A stretch of DNA of 64,000 bases, taken from NCBI RefSeq assembly GCF_014655715.1, contig NZ_BNBM01000003.1:1-64000 (forward strand), read 5' to 3'. Numbering within the stretch: position 1 is the stretch's first letter; each line of letters opens with the position of its first letter. A model generated the notes under the pieces. It was not told the DNA's origin. It was given only the letters and a program-made list of their open reading frames with translations, and searched no databases. Both the position numbers and the translations under genes were made by a program. This document shows, one piece after another, positions 1 through 8,710 of the stretch. The stretch comes from Streptomyces lanatus. Lineage in GTDB: Bacteria > Actinomycetota > Actinomycetes > Streptomycetales > Streptomycetaceae.

Positions 1-58
1 AGGCCCGGGCCACGCGGACAGCGATTTCGCCACGGTTGGCGATGAGCACCTTGCGCAC
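1..58 (-). CDS. accA2: Acyl-CoA carboxylase alpha chain (biotin carboxylase/BCCP), N-terminal fragment
   Basis: Only the first 19 codons lie in the window. They read VRKVLIANRGEIAVRVARA from a GTG start at 58, the signature N-terminus of biotin carboxylases (the K-V-L-I-A-N-R-G-E-I-A motif). A strong Shine-Dalgarno (AAGGAGGG, complement of 69-76) sits about 10 bases before the start and fixes it. In actinomycetes this subunit carries both biotin carboxylase and biotin carrier domains. It works with the carboxyltransferase beta and the small epsilon subunits encoded nearby at 3136-4740 and 2917-3126. The symbol accA2 is an inference from remembered S. coelicolor gene order; the family call itself is firm. 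Confidence 0.87.
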   Translation of the reverse strand, partial: MRKVLIANRGEIAVRVARA

Positions 59-433
59 GATTGAGGCTCCCTCCTTGAAACAAGCCGAGTTTAGGGACTG
101 CCGACACGACACTTCGACCCGTCCCCAGTGGTGAGCTTGCCCACACGGAGCGTGATGCCAGGCTCGCCGAACCCGCGAAATCCCTTGTCGCGCCACGGTA
201 CGCAGGTCTCTCCCGGAAAACCCTAGCTCGCCCCTGTGGTCAAGGTCTCTGTCATCACGTGCTGCGGGCCACTCGGTTTCTTTGTGGAATCCCTACGAAT
301 GGCCCAATGCATCTTTGCCATCTCCCGAACCCTTGTCCCGGGGTTTACCCGTTAGTAGCGTTCACGATGTCTCGAACGTACTTGGGGTAACGGGCGCAAG
401 GCTCGGGCGGCAGTCGAAAGTGGGTGGGGGCCG
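59..433. other. Gene-free divergent intergenic region
   Basis: About 370 bases separate the carboxylase alpha chain (minus) from the membrane-protein gene (plus). I see no convincing coding frame. On the minus strand a possible -10 hexamer TAAACT (complement of 88-93) lies 30 bases before the GTG start and is followed by the AAGGAGGG ribosome-binding site, but there is no good -35. On the plus strand the last 80 bases hold no clear promoter. I found no riboswitch, tRNA or long hairpin. Confidence 0.5.
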
Positions 434-910
434 GTGGTGCGCAGACCGGTGGCGTGGATCGTGGCGGTCGTGCTCTTCGTCGAGGCGTTCGGCATCGCGG
501 CGCTGAACTGGTTCCTCGGGATCGTGGTCGACCGTCAGGACATGTCCTTGGCGGGCCTGGACCCGGACATGATGTCGATGTCCTCGAAGATCGGCGGCCT
601 GGTCTTCGGCGCCTACTTCGCGCTCTGCGGCCTGGTCGCCCTGCTGGTGGCCATACGCAACCGTGCCCCGGCCGGGCTCGGGCGCATCCTGCTGATCAGC
701 GCGGCCGTGGTGCACGGGCTGCTGGGCGCGCTCGTCTGGGGCCTGGTGGGCTGGACGGCGTTCCTGTTCATGGTCGTCGTGCTCGCCCTGATAGTGCTGC
801 TGCTGATGACCTACGACGCCCCGGCCGCCCCCGAGGAGCCCGTCGACGCCACCCCGGGCGGCGACGGCGGTTCCGCGATCACCCCTCCGCCGGCGCCCAC
901 AACTCCGTGA
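434..910 (+). CDS. Small four-helix membrane protein, unknown function
   Basis: A 158-residue protein with four predicted transmembrane segments at about residues 8-30, 52-74, 84-104 and 105-128. It has a short basic N-terminus and an acidic, proline-rich C-terminal tail of about 28 residues. Two adjacent GTG codons (434 and 437) can serve as start, with a purine-rich GGGTGGGGG stretch just upstream. No enzymatic motif is visible. The 3' end overlaps the convergent maf gene by 32 bases, which is unusual but both frames are well supported. I do not recognise a named family. It looks like one of the uncharacterised membrane proteins conserved beside the acyl-CoA carboxylase genes of streptomycetes. 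Confidence 0.75.
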   Translation: MVRRPVAWIVAVVLFVEAFGIAALNWFLGIVVDRQDMSLAGLDPDMMSMSSKIGGLVFGAYFALCGLVALLVAIRNRAPAGLGRILLISAAVVHGLLGALVWGLVGWTAFLFMVVVLALIVLLLMTYDAPAAPEEPVDATPGGDGGSAITPPPAPTTP

Positions 911-1499
911 TGCCGATGCCCAGTTGGGCCAGCAGCCGGCGCACCAGCGGCAGGCTGATGCCGATCACATTGCCGTGGTCGCCGTCGATGCCGTCGATGA
1001 ACGGGGCCGAGCGGCCGTCCAGGGTGAACGCCCCGGCGACGTAGAGGGGTTCGCCGGAGGCGACGTACGCGGCGATCTCGTCGTCGGTGGGCTCGCCGAA
1101 GCGGACGACCGTGGAGGCCGTGGCGGAGGCGTACCGGCCGCTGACCGTGTCGTAGACGCAGTGGCCGGTCTGGAGTGTGCCCGCGCGTCCCCGCATCGAC
1201 TTCCAGCGGGCCGTGGCCTCCTCGGCGTCGGCCGGCTTGCCCAGGGCCTCGCCGTCCAGGTCGAGGACCGAGTCGCAGCCGATCACGATCGCGCCCTTGA
1301 CCTCGGGCTTCGCCGCCACGACGGAGGCCTTCGCCTCGGCCAGGGCCAGGGCCAGCTCGGCGGGGGTGGGCGCGCTGACGGCGTCCTCGTCGACGCCGCT
1401 CACGATGACTTCGGGGGTCAGACCGGCCTGGCGCAGCAGATTGAGCCTGGCGGGGGACTTGGAGGCGAGCACGAGCCGGCGGCGGAGCTGATCAGTCAT
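879..1499 (-). CDS. maf: Maf-like nucleoside triphosphate pyrophosphatase
   Basis: A 206-residue Maf/Ham1-superfamily protein. The family N-terminal motif [16 protein letters not shown] is intact at about residues 10-25, the catalytic Asp region reads [10 protein letters not shown], and GHCVYD follows. Family members hydrolyse non-canonical or modified nucleoside triphosphates to monophosphate and pyrophosphate and have been linked to septum formation. The ATG at 1499 gives the standard family length; a GTG 21 bases upstream (1520) would add seven basic residues and is less likely. The gene lies directly downstream of mmpB on the same strand (31-base gap) and overlaps the convergent membrane-protein gene at its 3' end. 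Confidence 0.92.
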   Translation of the reverse strand: MTDQLRRRLVLASKSPARLNLLRQAGLTPEVIVSGVDEDAVSAPTPAELALALAEAKASVVAAKPEVKGAIVIGCDSVLDLDGEALGKPADAEEATARWKSMRGRAGTLQTGHCVYDTVSGRYASATASTVVRFGEPTDDEIAAYVASGEPLYVAGAFTLDGRSAPFIDGIDGDHGNVIGISLPLVRRLLAQLGIGITELWAPAEG

Positions 1500-1530
1500 G
1501 CGGTCAGCGTAACGGCGCACCCGCCCCGTC

Positions 1531-1668
1531 TCACCTCAGCCCGAGCACGATCATCGTCAGCACCATGGCCACCGCCATGAGAACGCTCAGCCGCCGCAAC
1601 ATCTCCTGCGTGTCGCGCAGTTCCTTGGGCGGCTCGTTCTCGGGGTCGGACCACAGCATGCCTTCCAT
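1531..1668 (-). CDS. mmpB: MmpB-type 45-residue membrane protein
   Basis: A short gene that is easily missed. It reads [19 protein letters not shown] and continues into a basic turn and one C-terminal transmembrane helix (about residues 28-44, rich in V, L, M and A) before TGA at 1531-1533. An alternative ATG at 1659 gives a 42-residue form starting [11 protein letters not shown]. The acidic, proline-containing cytosolic head followed by a single helix matches what I remember of the streptomycete family annotated as morphogenic membrane protein MmpB. The position between maf and the carboxylase genes also matches. The name rests on memory; the small coding frame is seen directly and uses typical Streptomyces codons. 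Confidence 0.72.
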   Translation of the reverse strand: MEGMLWSDPENEPPKELRDTQEMLRRLSVLMAVAMVLTMIVLGLR

Positions 1669-1696
1669 CGTCGGTCGGGGGGACGGGGCGGCGCCT

Positions 1697-1766
1697 GAGT
1701 ACGCATACTCAACTTCCTTTCAAACGGTGCTACGGTTCCATTAACAGCTAAAGGGACTCTAGTCCC
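1697..1766. promoter_or_regulatory. Two inverted repeats in the mmpB/GDSL-hydrolase promoter region
   Basis: GAGTA-CGCA-TACTC (1697-1710) and GGGACT-CT-AGTCCC (1753-1766) are perfect inverted repeats in the 114-base divergent spacer. The second lies 16 bases before the hydrolase ATG. This local sequence is less GC-rich than its surroundings. They look like operators or promoter elements, but no regulator is encoded beside them. Confidence 0.4.
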
Positions 1767-1782
1767 GTTTGAGGGGTGGGTC

Positions 1783-2916
1783 ATGTTCACTGCTTCCTGG
1801 ATCGCGTCGCCCCAGCAGCCCAGCGAGGGCTTCACGCCCAACTGGTCCCGCGAGGGCTTCTGGCGCCAGTCGCTGCGGCAGGTCGTCCGGCTGTCGGCGG
1901 GCGGCGGCCGGGTGCGGGTGCGGCTCTCCAACGCGTACGGCAGATCGCCGGTGCGGGTCGCGGGCGCGAGCGTGGGGCGCGCGGGCGGAGAGGCCGGTGT
2001 GGTGCCTGAGTCACTGGCGCGGCTCACCTTCGGGGGCTCGGAAGAGGCCGAGATGCCGGCGGGCGGCGAGGTCGTCAGCGATGACGTCCGACTCGCCGTC
2101 GTCGCCGGGGAGTCGGTCGCCGTCACCCTGTACTTCGACGCCGTCACCGGGCCCGCGACCTTTCACGCCCAGGCCTTCACGACCAGCTACCGGGGCGAGG
2201 GCGACCTGTCGGCGGAGGCGGGCGGTGCGGGCTTCGACGCCGCCACCACCGAGTCCTGGTACTTCCTGTCGGCGGTCGAGGTCGACGCCGGGCGCGCGGA
2301 CGGCGTCGTGCTCTTCGGTGACTCGATCACGGACGGGTTCGGGTCGACGGTGGGGACGGACCGGCGGTGGTCGGATGCGCTCGCCGAGCGCACGGGGCGG
2401 CCGGTCCTCAATGCGGGGATCGGCGGGAATCTGCTGCTCAACGACTCCGCGTGGTACGGGGACGGGGGCGTCCGCCGGTTGCGCCGGGACGTCCTCGACC
2501 GGCCCGGCGTGGACACGCTCGTCGTGTCCCTGGGGGTGAACGACATCGGCTTCAGCGAGACCGACGAGCAGCCGACCTACAAACCGGCGCCGGTGGTGGA
2601 GGCGGAGGAACTCATCGCCGGGCACCGGGAGTTGATACGGCAGGGGAGGGCGGCGGGACTACGGGTGATCGGCTGCACGCTGCTGCCGTTCGGAGGGTCG
2701 GACCACTGGGGTGAGCGGGCGGCCAAGGTCGCGCACGAGCTGAACGAGTGGATCCGGTGCTCGGGGGAGTACGACGCGGTGGCGGACCTGGGCAGGGCCC
2801 TGGCCGACCCCGCGGACCCCGACCGTCTGCGCCCGTCGTACGACTTCGGCGATCACCTGCACCCGAACGATGCCGGGTACGAGGTGATGGCCGAAGTCGT
2901 GGCGGCGCTCCTCTGA
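1783..2916 (+). CDS. SGNH/GDSL-family hydrolase with N-terminal accessory domain
   Basis: A 377-residue protein. Residues 1 to about 165 form a beta-rich accessory domain. The C-terminal SGNH hydrolase carries block I FGDSITDG (nucleophile Ser181), block II glycine in NAGIGGN, block III GVND, and block V DHLHPN with catalytic Asp357 and His360. All four family blocks are intact, so an active esterase or lipase, such as a carbohydrate or lipid acyl esterase, is likely. There is no signal peptide, so it should be cytoplasmic. The start ATG follows GAGGGGTGGG. The stop abuts the convergent carboxylase epsilon gene at 2917 with no spacer. Confidence 0.88.
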   Translation: MFTASWIASPQQPSEGFTPNWSREGFWRQSLRQVVRLSAGGGRVRVRLSNAYGRSPVRVAGASVGRAGGEAGVVPESLARLTFGGSEEAEMPAGGEVVSDDVRLAVVAGESVAVTLYFDAVTGPATFHAQAFTTSYRGEGDLSAEAGGAGFDAATTESWYFLSAVEVDAGRADGVVLFGDSITDGFGSTVGTDRRWSDALAERTGRPVLNAGIGGNLLLNDSAWYGDGGVRRLRRDVLDRPGVDTLVVSLGVNDIGFSETDEQPTYKPAPVVEAEELIAGHRELIRQGRAAGLRVIGCTLLPFGGSDHWGERAAKVAHELNEWIRCSGEYDAVADLGRALADPADPDRLRPSYDFGDHLHPNDAGYEVMAEVVAALL

Positions 2917-3126
2917 CTATCCGGGCCAGTAGGTGCGGGCCCATGACGTTGCCCCCGGCTGCGGCAGCCGTTGGCCCGCGATGCGGGACGGGTCCGCCCA
3001 GGAGTCGCGGGGGTGGGGCGCGCCGGGCGGGGTGGAGGCCGCCGCCGCGGCGCGGGCGCGGACCACCGCCAGTGCGGCGGCCAGCTCCTCCGGGGTGGGG
3101 TTGCCCCGTATGACTTTGATGTTCAC
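2917..3126 (-). CDS. pccE: Acyl-CoA carboxylase epsilon subunit
   Basis: A 69-residue protein beginning MNIKVIRGNPTPEELAAAL, the hallmark of actinobacterial carboxylase epsilon subunits. An Ala-rich helix and a short tail ending in W-A-R-T-Y-W-P-G follow. The family stabilises the alpha-beta carboxylase complex and raises its activity; it has no enzyme activity of its own. It starts 9 bases after the pccB stop on the same strand, so the two are almost certainly cotranscribed. Confidence 0.92.
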   Translation of the reverse strand: MNIKVIRGNPTPEELAAALAVVRARAAAAASTPPGAPHPRDSWADPSRIAGQRLPQPGATSWARTYWPG

Positions 3127-3135
3127 CGCGGCTCC

Positions 3136-4740
3136 TTACAGGGGGATGTTGCCGTGCTTCTTCGGAGGCAGGGATTCCCGCTTGGTGCGCAGCTGACGCA
3201 GGCCCCGTACGACATGGCGGCGGGTCTCGGACGGCATGACCACCGCGTCGATGTAGCCGCGCTCGGCCGCGATGTAGGGGTTGAGGAGGGTGTCCTCGTA
3301 CTCCTGGATCAGACGGGCGCGCACCGCCGCTGCTTCTTCGGCGTTCTCGCCGTTCGCCTCCGCCTCGGCGAGGGTGCGGCGGTGCAGGATGTTGACCGCG
3401 CCCTGGGCGCCCATGACGGCGATCTGGGCGGTGGGCCAGGCGAGGTTGATGTCGGCGCCGAGGTGCTTGGAGCCCATGACGTCGTAGGCGCCGCCGAAGG
3501 CCTTGCGGGTGATCACCGTGATGAGCGGGACCGTCGCCTCGGCGTAGGCGTAGATCAGCTTGGCGCCGCGGCGGATGATGCCGTCGTGCTCCTGGTCGAC
3601 GCCCGGGAGGAAGCCGGGGACGTCCACGAAGGTGATCACCGGGACGTTGAAGGCGTCGCAGGTCCGCACGAAGCGCGCGGCCTTCTCGCTGGCGGCGATG
3701 TCGAGGCAGCCGGCGAACTGCATCGGCTGGTTGGCGACGATGCCGACCGGGCGGCCCTCGACCCGGCCGAAGCCGGTGAGGATGTTCGGCGCGAACAGCG
3801 GCTGCGTCTCGAAGAACTCGGCGTCGTCCAGGACATGCTCGATCACCGTGTGCATGTCGTACGGCTGGTTCGCGCTGTCCGGCACGATCGTGTCCAGCTC
3901 GCGGTCCTCGTCGCTGACCTCGAGGTCCGCCTCCTCCGGGAACGCCGGGGGCTCGGAGAGGTTGTTGGACGGCAGGTACGACAGCAGCTGCTTGACGTAC
4001 TCGATGGCGTCCTTCTCGTCCCCGGCCATGTGATGGGCCACACCGGAGGCGGAGTTGTGGGTGCGGGCGCCGCCCAGCTCCTCGAAGCCGACGTCCTCGC
4101 CGGTGACCGTCTTGATGACGTCGGGCCCTGTGATGAACATGTGCGAGGTCTGGTCGACCATGACCGTGAAGTCGGTGATGGCGGGGGAGTAGACCGCGCC
4201 GCCCGCGCAGGGCCCGACGACCAGGCTGATCTGCGGGATGACCCCGGACGCGTGCGTGTTGCGGCGGAAGATCTCGCCGTACGCGCCCAGCGAGGCCACG
4301 CCCTCCTGGATACGGGCGCCGCCGGAGTCGTTGATGCCGATGACCGGGCAGCCGGTCTTCAGCGCGAAGTCCATCACCTTGACGATCTTCTGGCCGTAGA
4401 CCTCGCCCAGCGCACCGCCGAAGACCGTGAAGTCCTGGGAGAAGACGGCGACGGGGCGGCCGTCGACCGTGCCGTATCCGGTGACGACACCGTCGCCGTA
4501 GGGGCGGTTCTTGTCGAGGCCGAAGTTGGTGGAGCGGTGCCGGGCGAACTCGTCGAGCTCGACGAAGGAACCCTCGTCCAGGAGCAGGTCGACCCGCTCA
4601 CGGGCCGTCAACTTGCCTTTGGCGTGCTGCTTTTCGACGGCGCGTGCGGAGCCGGCGTGCGTCGCTTCGTCAATGCGGCGCTGGAGGTCCGCGAGCTTGC
4701 CCGCGGTGGTGTGGATGTCGATCTCTTCCGACTCGGACAT
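3136..4740 (-). CDS. pccB: Propionyl-CoA carboxylase beta subunit (carboxyltransferase)
   Basis: A 534-residue biotin-dependent carboxyltransferase with the usual N- and C-terminal crotonase-like halves. Oxyanion-type motifs are visible (GGARIQEG in the N half, [12 protein letters not shown] in the C half), and the protein ends [10 protein letters not shown] as in streptomycete PccB. The Asp in AYDVM (residue 420 here) corresponds, from memory, to the residue reported to give S. coelicolor PccB its propionyl-CoA preference. That favours methylmalonyl-CoA supply over malonyl-CoA. I chose the ATG at 4740; an in-frame TTG at 4767 is less likely. It forms an operon with the epsilon gene downstream, and the divergent neighbour is the biotin ligase that should biotinylate the alpha subunit. 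Confidence 0.93.
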   Translation of the reverse strand: MSESEEIDIHTTAGKLADLQRRIDEATHAGSARAVEKQHAKGKLTARERVDLLLDEGSFVELDEFARHRSTNFGLDKNRPYGDGVVTGYGTVDGRPVAVFSQDFTVFGGALGEVYGQKIVKVMDFALKTGCPVIGINDSGGARIQEGVASLGAYGEIFRRNTHASGVIPQISLVVGPCAGGAVYSPAITDFTVMVDQTSHMFITGPDVIKTVTGEDVGFEELGGARTHNSASGVAHHMAGDEKDAIEYVKQLLSYLPSNNLSEPPAFPEEADLEVSDEDRELDTIVPDSANQPYDMHTVIEHVLDDAEFFETQPLFAPNILTGFGRVEGRPVGIVANQPMQFAGCLDIAASEKAARFVRTCDAFNVPVITFVDVPGFLPGVDQEHDGIIRRGAKLIYAYAEATVPLITVITRKAFGGAYDVMGSKHLGADINLAWPTAQIAVMGAQGAVNILHRRTLAEAEANGENAEEAAAVRARLIQEYEDTLLNPYIAAERGYIDAVVMPSETRRHVVRGLRQLRTKRESLPPKKHGNIPL

Positions 4741-4851
4741 CGGGATCGCGGCTCCCTGCCTGCTCAAAAGGGGGGACGGTTACTCATCCGTAGAGTAGTG
4801 GTGGCCCTACGAAACAGCAGTGCGGCGTTTCACACACCTAGGGTGGCTTGC

Positions 4852-5712
4852 ATGACGCCGCGAGATGCATCAGACGACAGCCGCTGGTCCGATCTGGACC
4901 GCCCGCCGCTCAACGCCGCCGCGCTGCGGCGCGGGCTCGTCCGGGAGGGCGGGCTGTGGCGGGAGGTGGAGGTCGTGCAGCGCACCGGCTCCACCAACAC
5001 CGACCTAGTGGACCTGGCCACCACGGGCAAGGCGGCCGAGGGCACCGTCCTGGTCGCCGAGGAGCAGACGGCCGGCCGCGGACGTCTGGACCGTGACTGG
5101 ACGGCACCGGCCCGCTCCGGACTGTTCTTCTCCGTGCTGCTGAACCCGGCCGAGGTGCCCGTGCCCCGCTGGGGATGGCTCCCGCTGCTCACCGGCGTCG
5201 CCGTCGCGACAGGCCTCTCGCGGGCGGCCGGTGTCGACACGGCACTCAAGTGGCCGAACGACGTGCTGGTGACCATCGGCGGCGAGGAACGCAAGACCGG
5301 CGGCATCCTGGCCGAGCGGGCCGGGGAGGCCGGAGTGGTCATCGGCGTCGGCATCAACGTCAGCCTGCGCACGGACGAGCTCCCGGTGCCCCAGGCCGCC
5401 TCGCTGGCGCTGGCCGGCGCGGTGAGCACGGACCGGGATCCGCTGCTGCGGGGGATGCTGCGGTCACTGGAGGAGTGGTACGGGCGGTGGCGGGCCGCGG
5501 CGGGGGATCCGTTGGTCAGCGGGCTCCAGGAGACGTATGCGGCGGGGTGTGCGACGTTGGGGAAGAGGGTGCGGGCCGAACTCCCGGGCGACCGGGCGCT
5601 CACCGGGGAGGCGGTCGCCATCGACGGGGACGGACGGCTGGTGCTGGCGACGGAGGAGGGCGTACAGGAACCGGTGGGGGCGGGAGACATCGTGCACCTC
5701 CGGTCGGCATGA
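4852..5712 (+). CDS. birA: Biotin--[acetyl-CoA-carboxylase] ligase
   Basis: A 286-residue ligase of the BirA/LplA catalytic family. It joins biotin via biotinyl-AMP to the carrier domain of acyl-CoA carboxylase. Visible motifs are the adenylate-binding loop GRGRLDRDW, KWPNDV, the Lys-containing KTGGILAE and GVGINV, followed by the C-terminal SH3-like domain. There is no winged-helix region at the N-terminus, so this is a catalytic ligase and not a DNA-binding repressor like E. coli BirA. The ATG at 4852 comes 8 bases after a TAGGGT hexamer and lacks an obvious ribosome-binding site. The frame runs open far upstream, antisense to pccB, but that extension has no biological support. Confidence 0.92.
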   Translation: MTPRDASDDSRWSDLDRPPLNAAALRRGLVREGGLWREVEVVQRTGSTNTDLVDLATTGKAAEGTVLVAEEQTAGRGRLDRDWTAPARSGLFFSVLLNPAEVPVPRWGWLPLLTGVAVATGLSRAAGVDTALKWPNDVLVTIGGEERKTGGILAERAGEAGVVIGVGINVSLRTDELPVPQAASLALAGAVSTDRDPLLRGMLRSLEEWYGRWRAAAGDPLVSGLQETYAAGCATLGKRVRAELPGDRALTGEAVAIDGDGRLVLATEEGVQEPVGAGDIVHLRSA

Positions 5713-5825
5713 GGCCCAGATCCAGGCCGGGCAGGGCCTTCTCTTACGGAGTGCGCTGGCTCACACCTGCCGTAAAGTGAAGGCCGGTCGATTACTGACC
5801 GCGGCAGATCGGAAGGGCAGCAGGC

Positions 5826-6956
5826 GTGACCGTCGACGATTCGGGCTCCGGCACGGGCGCGGACGGCCGGGTGGACCCCCACGCCGCCGACCCCGCCGAG
5901 GATCCCCTCGCCCTGCGTCTGGAACAGCTCATCCTCGGCGCCGAGCGGCGCTACACCCCGTTTCAGGCGGCCCGCAGCGCCGGGGTCTCCATGGAACTGG
6001 CGTCCCGCTTCTGGCGGGCCATGGGCTTCGCCGACATCGGGCAGGCCAAGGCGCTGACCGAGGCCGACGTACTGGCGCTGCGGCGCCTCGCCGGTCTCGT
6101 CGAGGCGGGCCTGCTGAGCGAGGCCATGGCCGTACAGGTGGCGCGGTCCACCGGGCAGACCACGGCCCGGCTCGCCGAGTGGCAGATCGACTCCTTCCTG
6201 GAGGGCCTGACCGAGCCCCCCGAGCCCGGCATGACGCGCACCGAGGTCACGTACCCGATCATCGAGCTGCTCCTGCCCGAGCTGGAGGAGTTCCTCGTCT
6301 ACGTCTGGCGCCGCCAGCTCGCCGCCTCGGCGGGCCGGGTCATCCAGGCCGCCGACGACGAGGAGATGGTCGACCGGAGGCTGGCCGTCGGCTTCGCCGA
6401 CCTCGTCGGTTTCACACGGCTGACGCGTCGGATGGAGGAGGAGGAACTCGGCGAACTCGTCGAGGCCTTCGAGACCACGGCCGCCGACCTCGTGGCCGCG
6501 CGCGGCGGACGGCTGATCAAGACCCTCGGCGACGAGGTGCTGTACGCGGCCGACGACGCCGGGGTCGCCGCGGAGATCGCGCTCCGGCTCATCGAGACGA
6601 TGGCGGGCGACGAGACGATGCCCGAACTGCGTGTCGGCATCGCGTTCGGCACGGTGACCACTCGTATGGGCGATGTGTTCGGTACGACCGTGAACCTCGC
6701 CTCCCGGCTGACGTCGATAGCCCCGCGTGACGCCGTCCTCGTCGACAGCGCGTTCGCGGAGGAACTCATCCGCACCGGCGAGGCACCGGCGTCGGAGGCG
6801 GAGGCGGCGGATGCCGCGGCCGCGGCGGAGAAGGAGGGGGAGGAGCCGCCGGAGTACCGGTTCGCGTTGCAGCCGATGTGGCAGCGGCCGGTGCGAGGCC
6901 TTGGGGTTGTGGAGCCTTGGCTGTTGACGCGGAGGACGTCCGCCGCGGGCGAGTGA
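5826..6956 (+). CDS. cya: Class III adenylate cyclase
   Basis: A 376-residue cyclase making cAMP from ATP. An N-terminal all-helical regulatory region (about residues 25-165) precedes the class III catalytic domain (about 185-305). That domain shows the metal-binding FADLVGFTRLTRRM stretch, the GGRLIKTLGDEVLYA segment and the GIAFG and NLASRL motifs. No transmembrane segment is seen, so it is soluble. The C-terminus is an Ala/Glu-rich linker plus a short tail. The GTG start follows GGAAGGG. It matches the single Streptomyces Cya by size, architecture and position next to the biotin ligase; that enzyme is known to influence germination and development. Confidence 0.93.
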   Translation: MTVDDSGSGTGADGRVDPHAADPAEDPLALRLEQLILGAERRYTPFQAARSAGVSMELASRFWRAMGFADIGQAKALTEADVLALRRLAGLVEAGLLSEAMAVQVARSTGQTTARLAEWQIDSFLEGLTEPPEPGMTRTEVTYPIIELLLPELEEFLVYVWRRQLAASAGRVIQAADDEEMVDRRLAVGFADLVGFTRLTRRMEEEELGELVEAFETTAADLVAARGGRLIKTLGDEVLYAADDAGVAAEIALRLIETMAGDETMPELRVGIAFGTVTTRMGDVFGTTVNLASRLTSIAPRDAVLVDSAFAEELIRTGEAPASEAEAADAAAAAEKEGEEPPEYRFALQPMWQRPVRGLGVVEPWLLTRRTSAAGE

Positions 6957-6965
6957 CCCGGCTCG

Positions 6966-7598
6966 TCAGTCGTCGGCGGTCACAGAGTCCACGCACAGGC
7001 CGATGACCGGGATGCAGACGGGGTCGTCGTCCGGCTGGGTCGGCCGGGGGCTGGGCGGGCTCGTCGTCCGGCCCGGTGGCGGTGTCTGCTGCGGTGCCTG
7101 GGGTGTTGTCGCCGGTGGGTGGGGCGCGGGGGTGTGCTTCTGGGGTGCGGTCGTCGGGGGAACCGGGGTGCCGGGTCGCGGTGTGGCCGTGGTGTGCCTG
7201 GTCGGTACGACGATCGTGCCCGATGTCGGTGTCGTGCCCAGGCCGCCCATGGCGGAGGTCGCCGACGGGTCCGGCCTCGGGGCGGTCGTCGGGACGGTGG
7301 CGGCGGCGTTCGTCGAGCGGTCCGCCTCCGTTTCCGCTCCCAGGTCCGGCGTGGGATCGGACTCCGGTGCGGCGAGGCCGGTGACCGTAGGGTCCGTCGT
7401 CTGACGGACCAGGCTCAGCGCGCCGGCCGCCAGGGCCAGGCCGCCCGCCGCGAGGACGACCTTGCGCGGGCGGGGCCTGCGGTGGCGGCCGCGTGCGCCG
7501 AAGAGGCGGGTCGTGGGGGCGTCGGGCGCCGACGGCTCCGTAGCCGAGTCCTCCCATGCCGAACCCCGTGCCCTCGGCCCGTCCGCCCTGACCCCCAT
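6966..7598 (-). CDS. Single-pass membrane protein with Pro/Thr-rich extracytoplasmic tail
   Basis: A 210-residue protein. Residues 1-44 are polar and basic and likely cytoplasmic. One transmembrane helix lies at about 45-64. About 130 residues of low-complexity Thr/Pro/Ala/Ser sequence follow, and a short C-terminal segment contains two cysteines (DPVCIPVIGLCVDS) that could form a disulphide. There is no lipobox or sortase motif. The composition suggests a wall-spanning stalk holding a small terminal domain. It is convergent with cya, 9 bases apart. I do not recognise a function. Confidence 0.7.
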   Translation of the reverse strand: MGVRADGPRARGSAWEDSATEPSAPDAPTTRLFGARGRHRRPRPRKVVLAAGGLALAAGALSLVRQTTDPTVTGLAAPESDPTPDLGAETEADRSTNAAATVPTTAPRPDPSATSAMGGLGTTPTSGTIVVPTRHTTATPRPGTPVPPTTAPQKHTPAPHPPATTPQAPQQTPPPGRTTSPPSPRPTQPDDDPVCIPVIGLCVDSVTADD

Positions 7599-7787
7599 CG
7601 CGACCCCTCCCCATACATGCGCGCCCCCAACGCGCAGTGGTCTCGGGCACGTTATGCGCGGCCGTGGGCGGTGGGGGCGGGGTTGGGCGGGATGTCACTC
7701 GAACGGGGTGTCGGGGCCGGTCCCGGGAACCGGTCGTGGTGGGCCTTTTCCCGGTGGGGTCCGGCTGCGATGATCGGGGCGAGAGTT

Positions 7788-7803
7788 GTTAACCCGCGTT
7801 AAC
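7788..7803. promoter_or_regulatory. GTTAAC-N4-GTTAAC inverted repeat before the enoyl-CoA hydratase
   Basis: GTTAAC-CCGC-GTTAAC has perfect 6-base arms and ends 17 bases before the ATG at 7821. It is AT-rich against a GC-rich background. The position fits an operator for a TetR- or FadR-type repressor of a fatty-acid catabolic gene. No cognate regulator gene is adjacent. Confidence 0.45.
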
Positions 7804-7820
7804 CGGAGCCGGAGGGTGTC

Positions 7821-8621
7821 ATGAGCGAGGAGCGGTACGGGGAGTTCGTGCTGGTGCGGCGGCAGGGCGAAGGGCATGTCGCGGAGCTCGTCCTCGACCG
7901 GCCCAAGGCCATGAACGCCGTGTCGACGGAGATGGCCCGTTCCATCGCGGGGGCGTGTGCGGCACTGGGTGCGGACCGTGACGTACGCGTGGTGGTGCTG
8001 ACCTCTACGCATGAGCGGGCGTTCTGCGTCGGGGCGGATCTGAAGGAGCGGAACTCCTTCAGCGACGCGGATCTGCTGCGGCAGCGGCCGGTGGCGCGGG
8101 GGGCCTACACGGGCGTACTGGAGCTGCCGGTGCCGACGATCGCGGCGGTGCACGGCTTCGCGCTGGGCGGTGGCTTCGAGCTGGCGCTGTCGTGCGATGT
8201 GATCGTGGCCGACCGTACGGCCGTGGTGGGGCTGCCGGAGGTGTCGGTCGGGGTGATCCCGGGCGGTGGGGGTACGCAGCTGCTGCCCCGGCGGGTGGGG
8301 GCGGCCAGGGCGGCCGAGCTGATCTTCTCGGCGCGCCGGGTCGAGGCCGTCGAGGCGCGGGAGCTGGGGCTGGTGGACGAGCTGGTGGAGGCGGGCCGGG
8401 ACCGGGAGGAGGCGCTGGCCCTGGGGGCCCGGATCGCCGCGAACTCGCCGGTGGGGCTGCGCAACGCGAAGAGGGCGTTGCGGCTGGGGCAGGGGCTGGA
8501 GCTGCGGGCCGGGCTGGAGGTCGAGGACGCGGCCTGGCGGGCCACGGCGTTCTCCGGGGACCGGGCGGAGGGTGTGGCGGCGTTCAATGAGCGGCGGAAG
8601 CCGGAGTGGCCGGGGGAGTGA
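7821..8621 (+). CDS. Enoyl-CoA hydratase/isomerase (crotonase family)
   Basis: A 266-residue crotonase-fold enzyme. The oxyanion-hole motif HGFALGGGFELAL and the GLPEVSVGVIPGGGG segment are intact. Both contain the Glu residues that act as acid/base pair in true hydratases (equivalents of rat Glu144 and Glu164). Hydration of 2-enoyl-CoA in beta-oxidation or acyl catabolism is therefore more likely than a non-hydratase role. The start ATG follows GCCGGAGGGTGTC. It is monocistronic as far as I can see, with an operator-like palindrome just upstream. Confidence 0.9.
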   Translation: MSEERYGEFVLVRRQGEGHVAELVLDRPKAMNAVSTEMARSIAGACAALGADRDVRVVVLTSTHERAFCVGADLKERNSFSDADLLRQRPVARGAYTGVLELPVPTIAAVHGFALGGGFELALSCDVIVADRTAVVGLPEVSVGVIPGGGGTQLLPRRVGAARAAELIFSARRVEAVEARELGLVDELVEAGRDREEALALGARIAANSPVGLRNAKRALRLGQGLELRAGLEVEDAAWRATAFSGDRAEGVAAFNERRKPEWPGE

Positions 8622-8710
8622 GGGCTGTCCGGCTCTCGCTGCGGGCCGGTGACCTCCCCGTTCGCCACGACAACGTCCCAAATCGGGATGAAACTCCCTA
8701 ACCTGGAGTG

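Noticed and set aside
2971..4851. Long upstream extension of the biotin ligase frame
   Set aside because: It runs antisense to pccB with no recognisable domain. The ligase family begins at ATG 4852.
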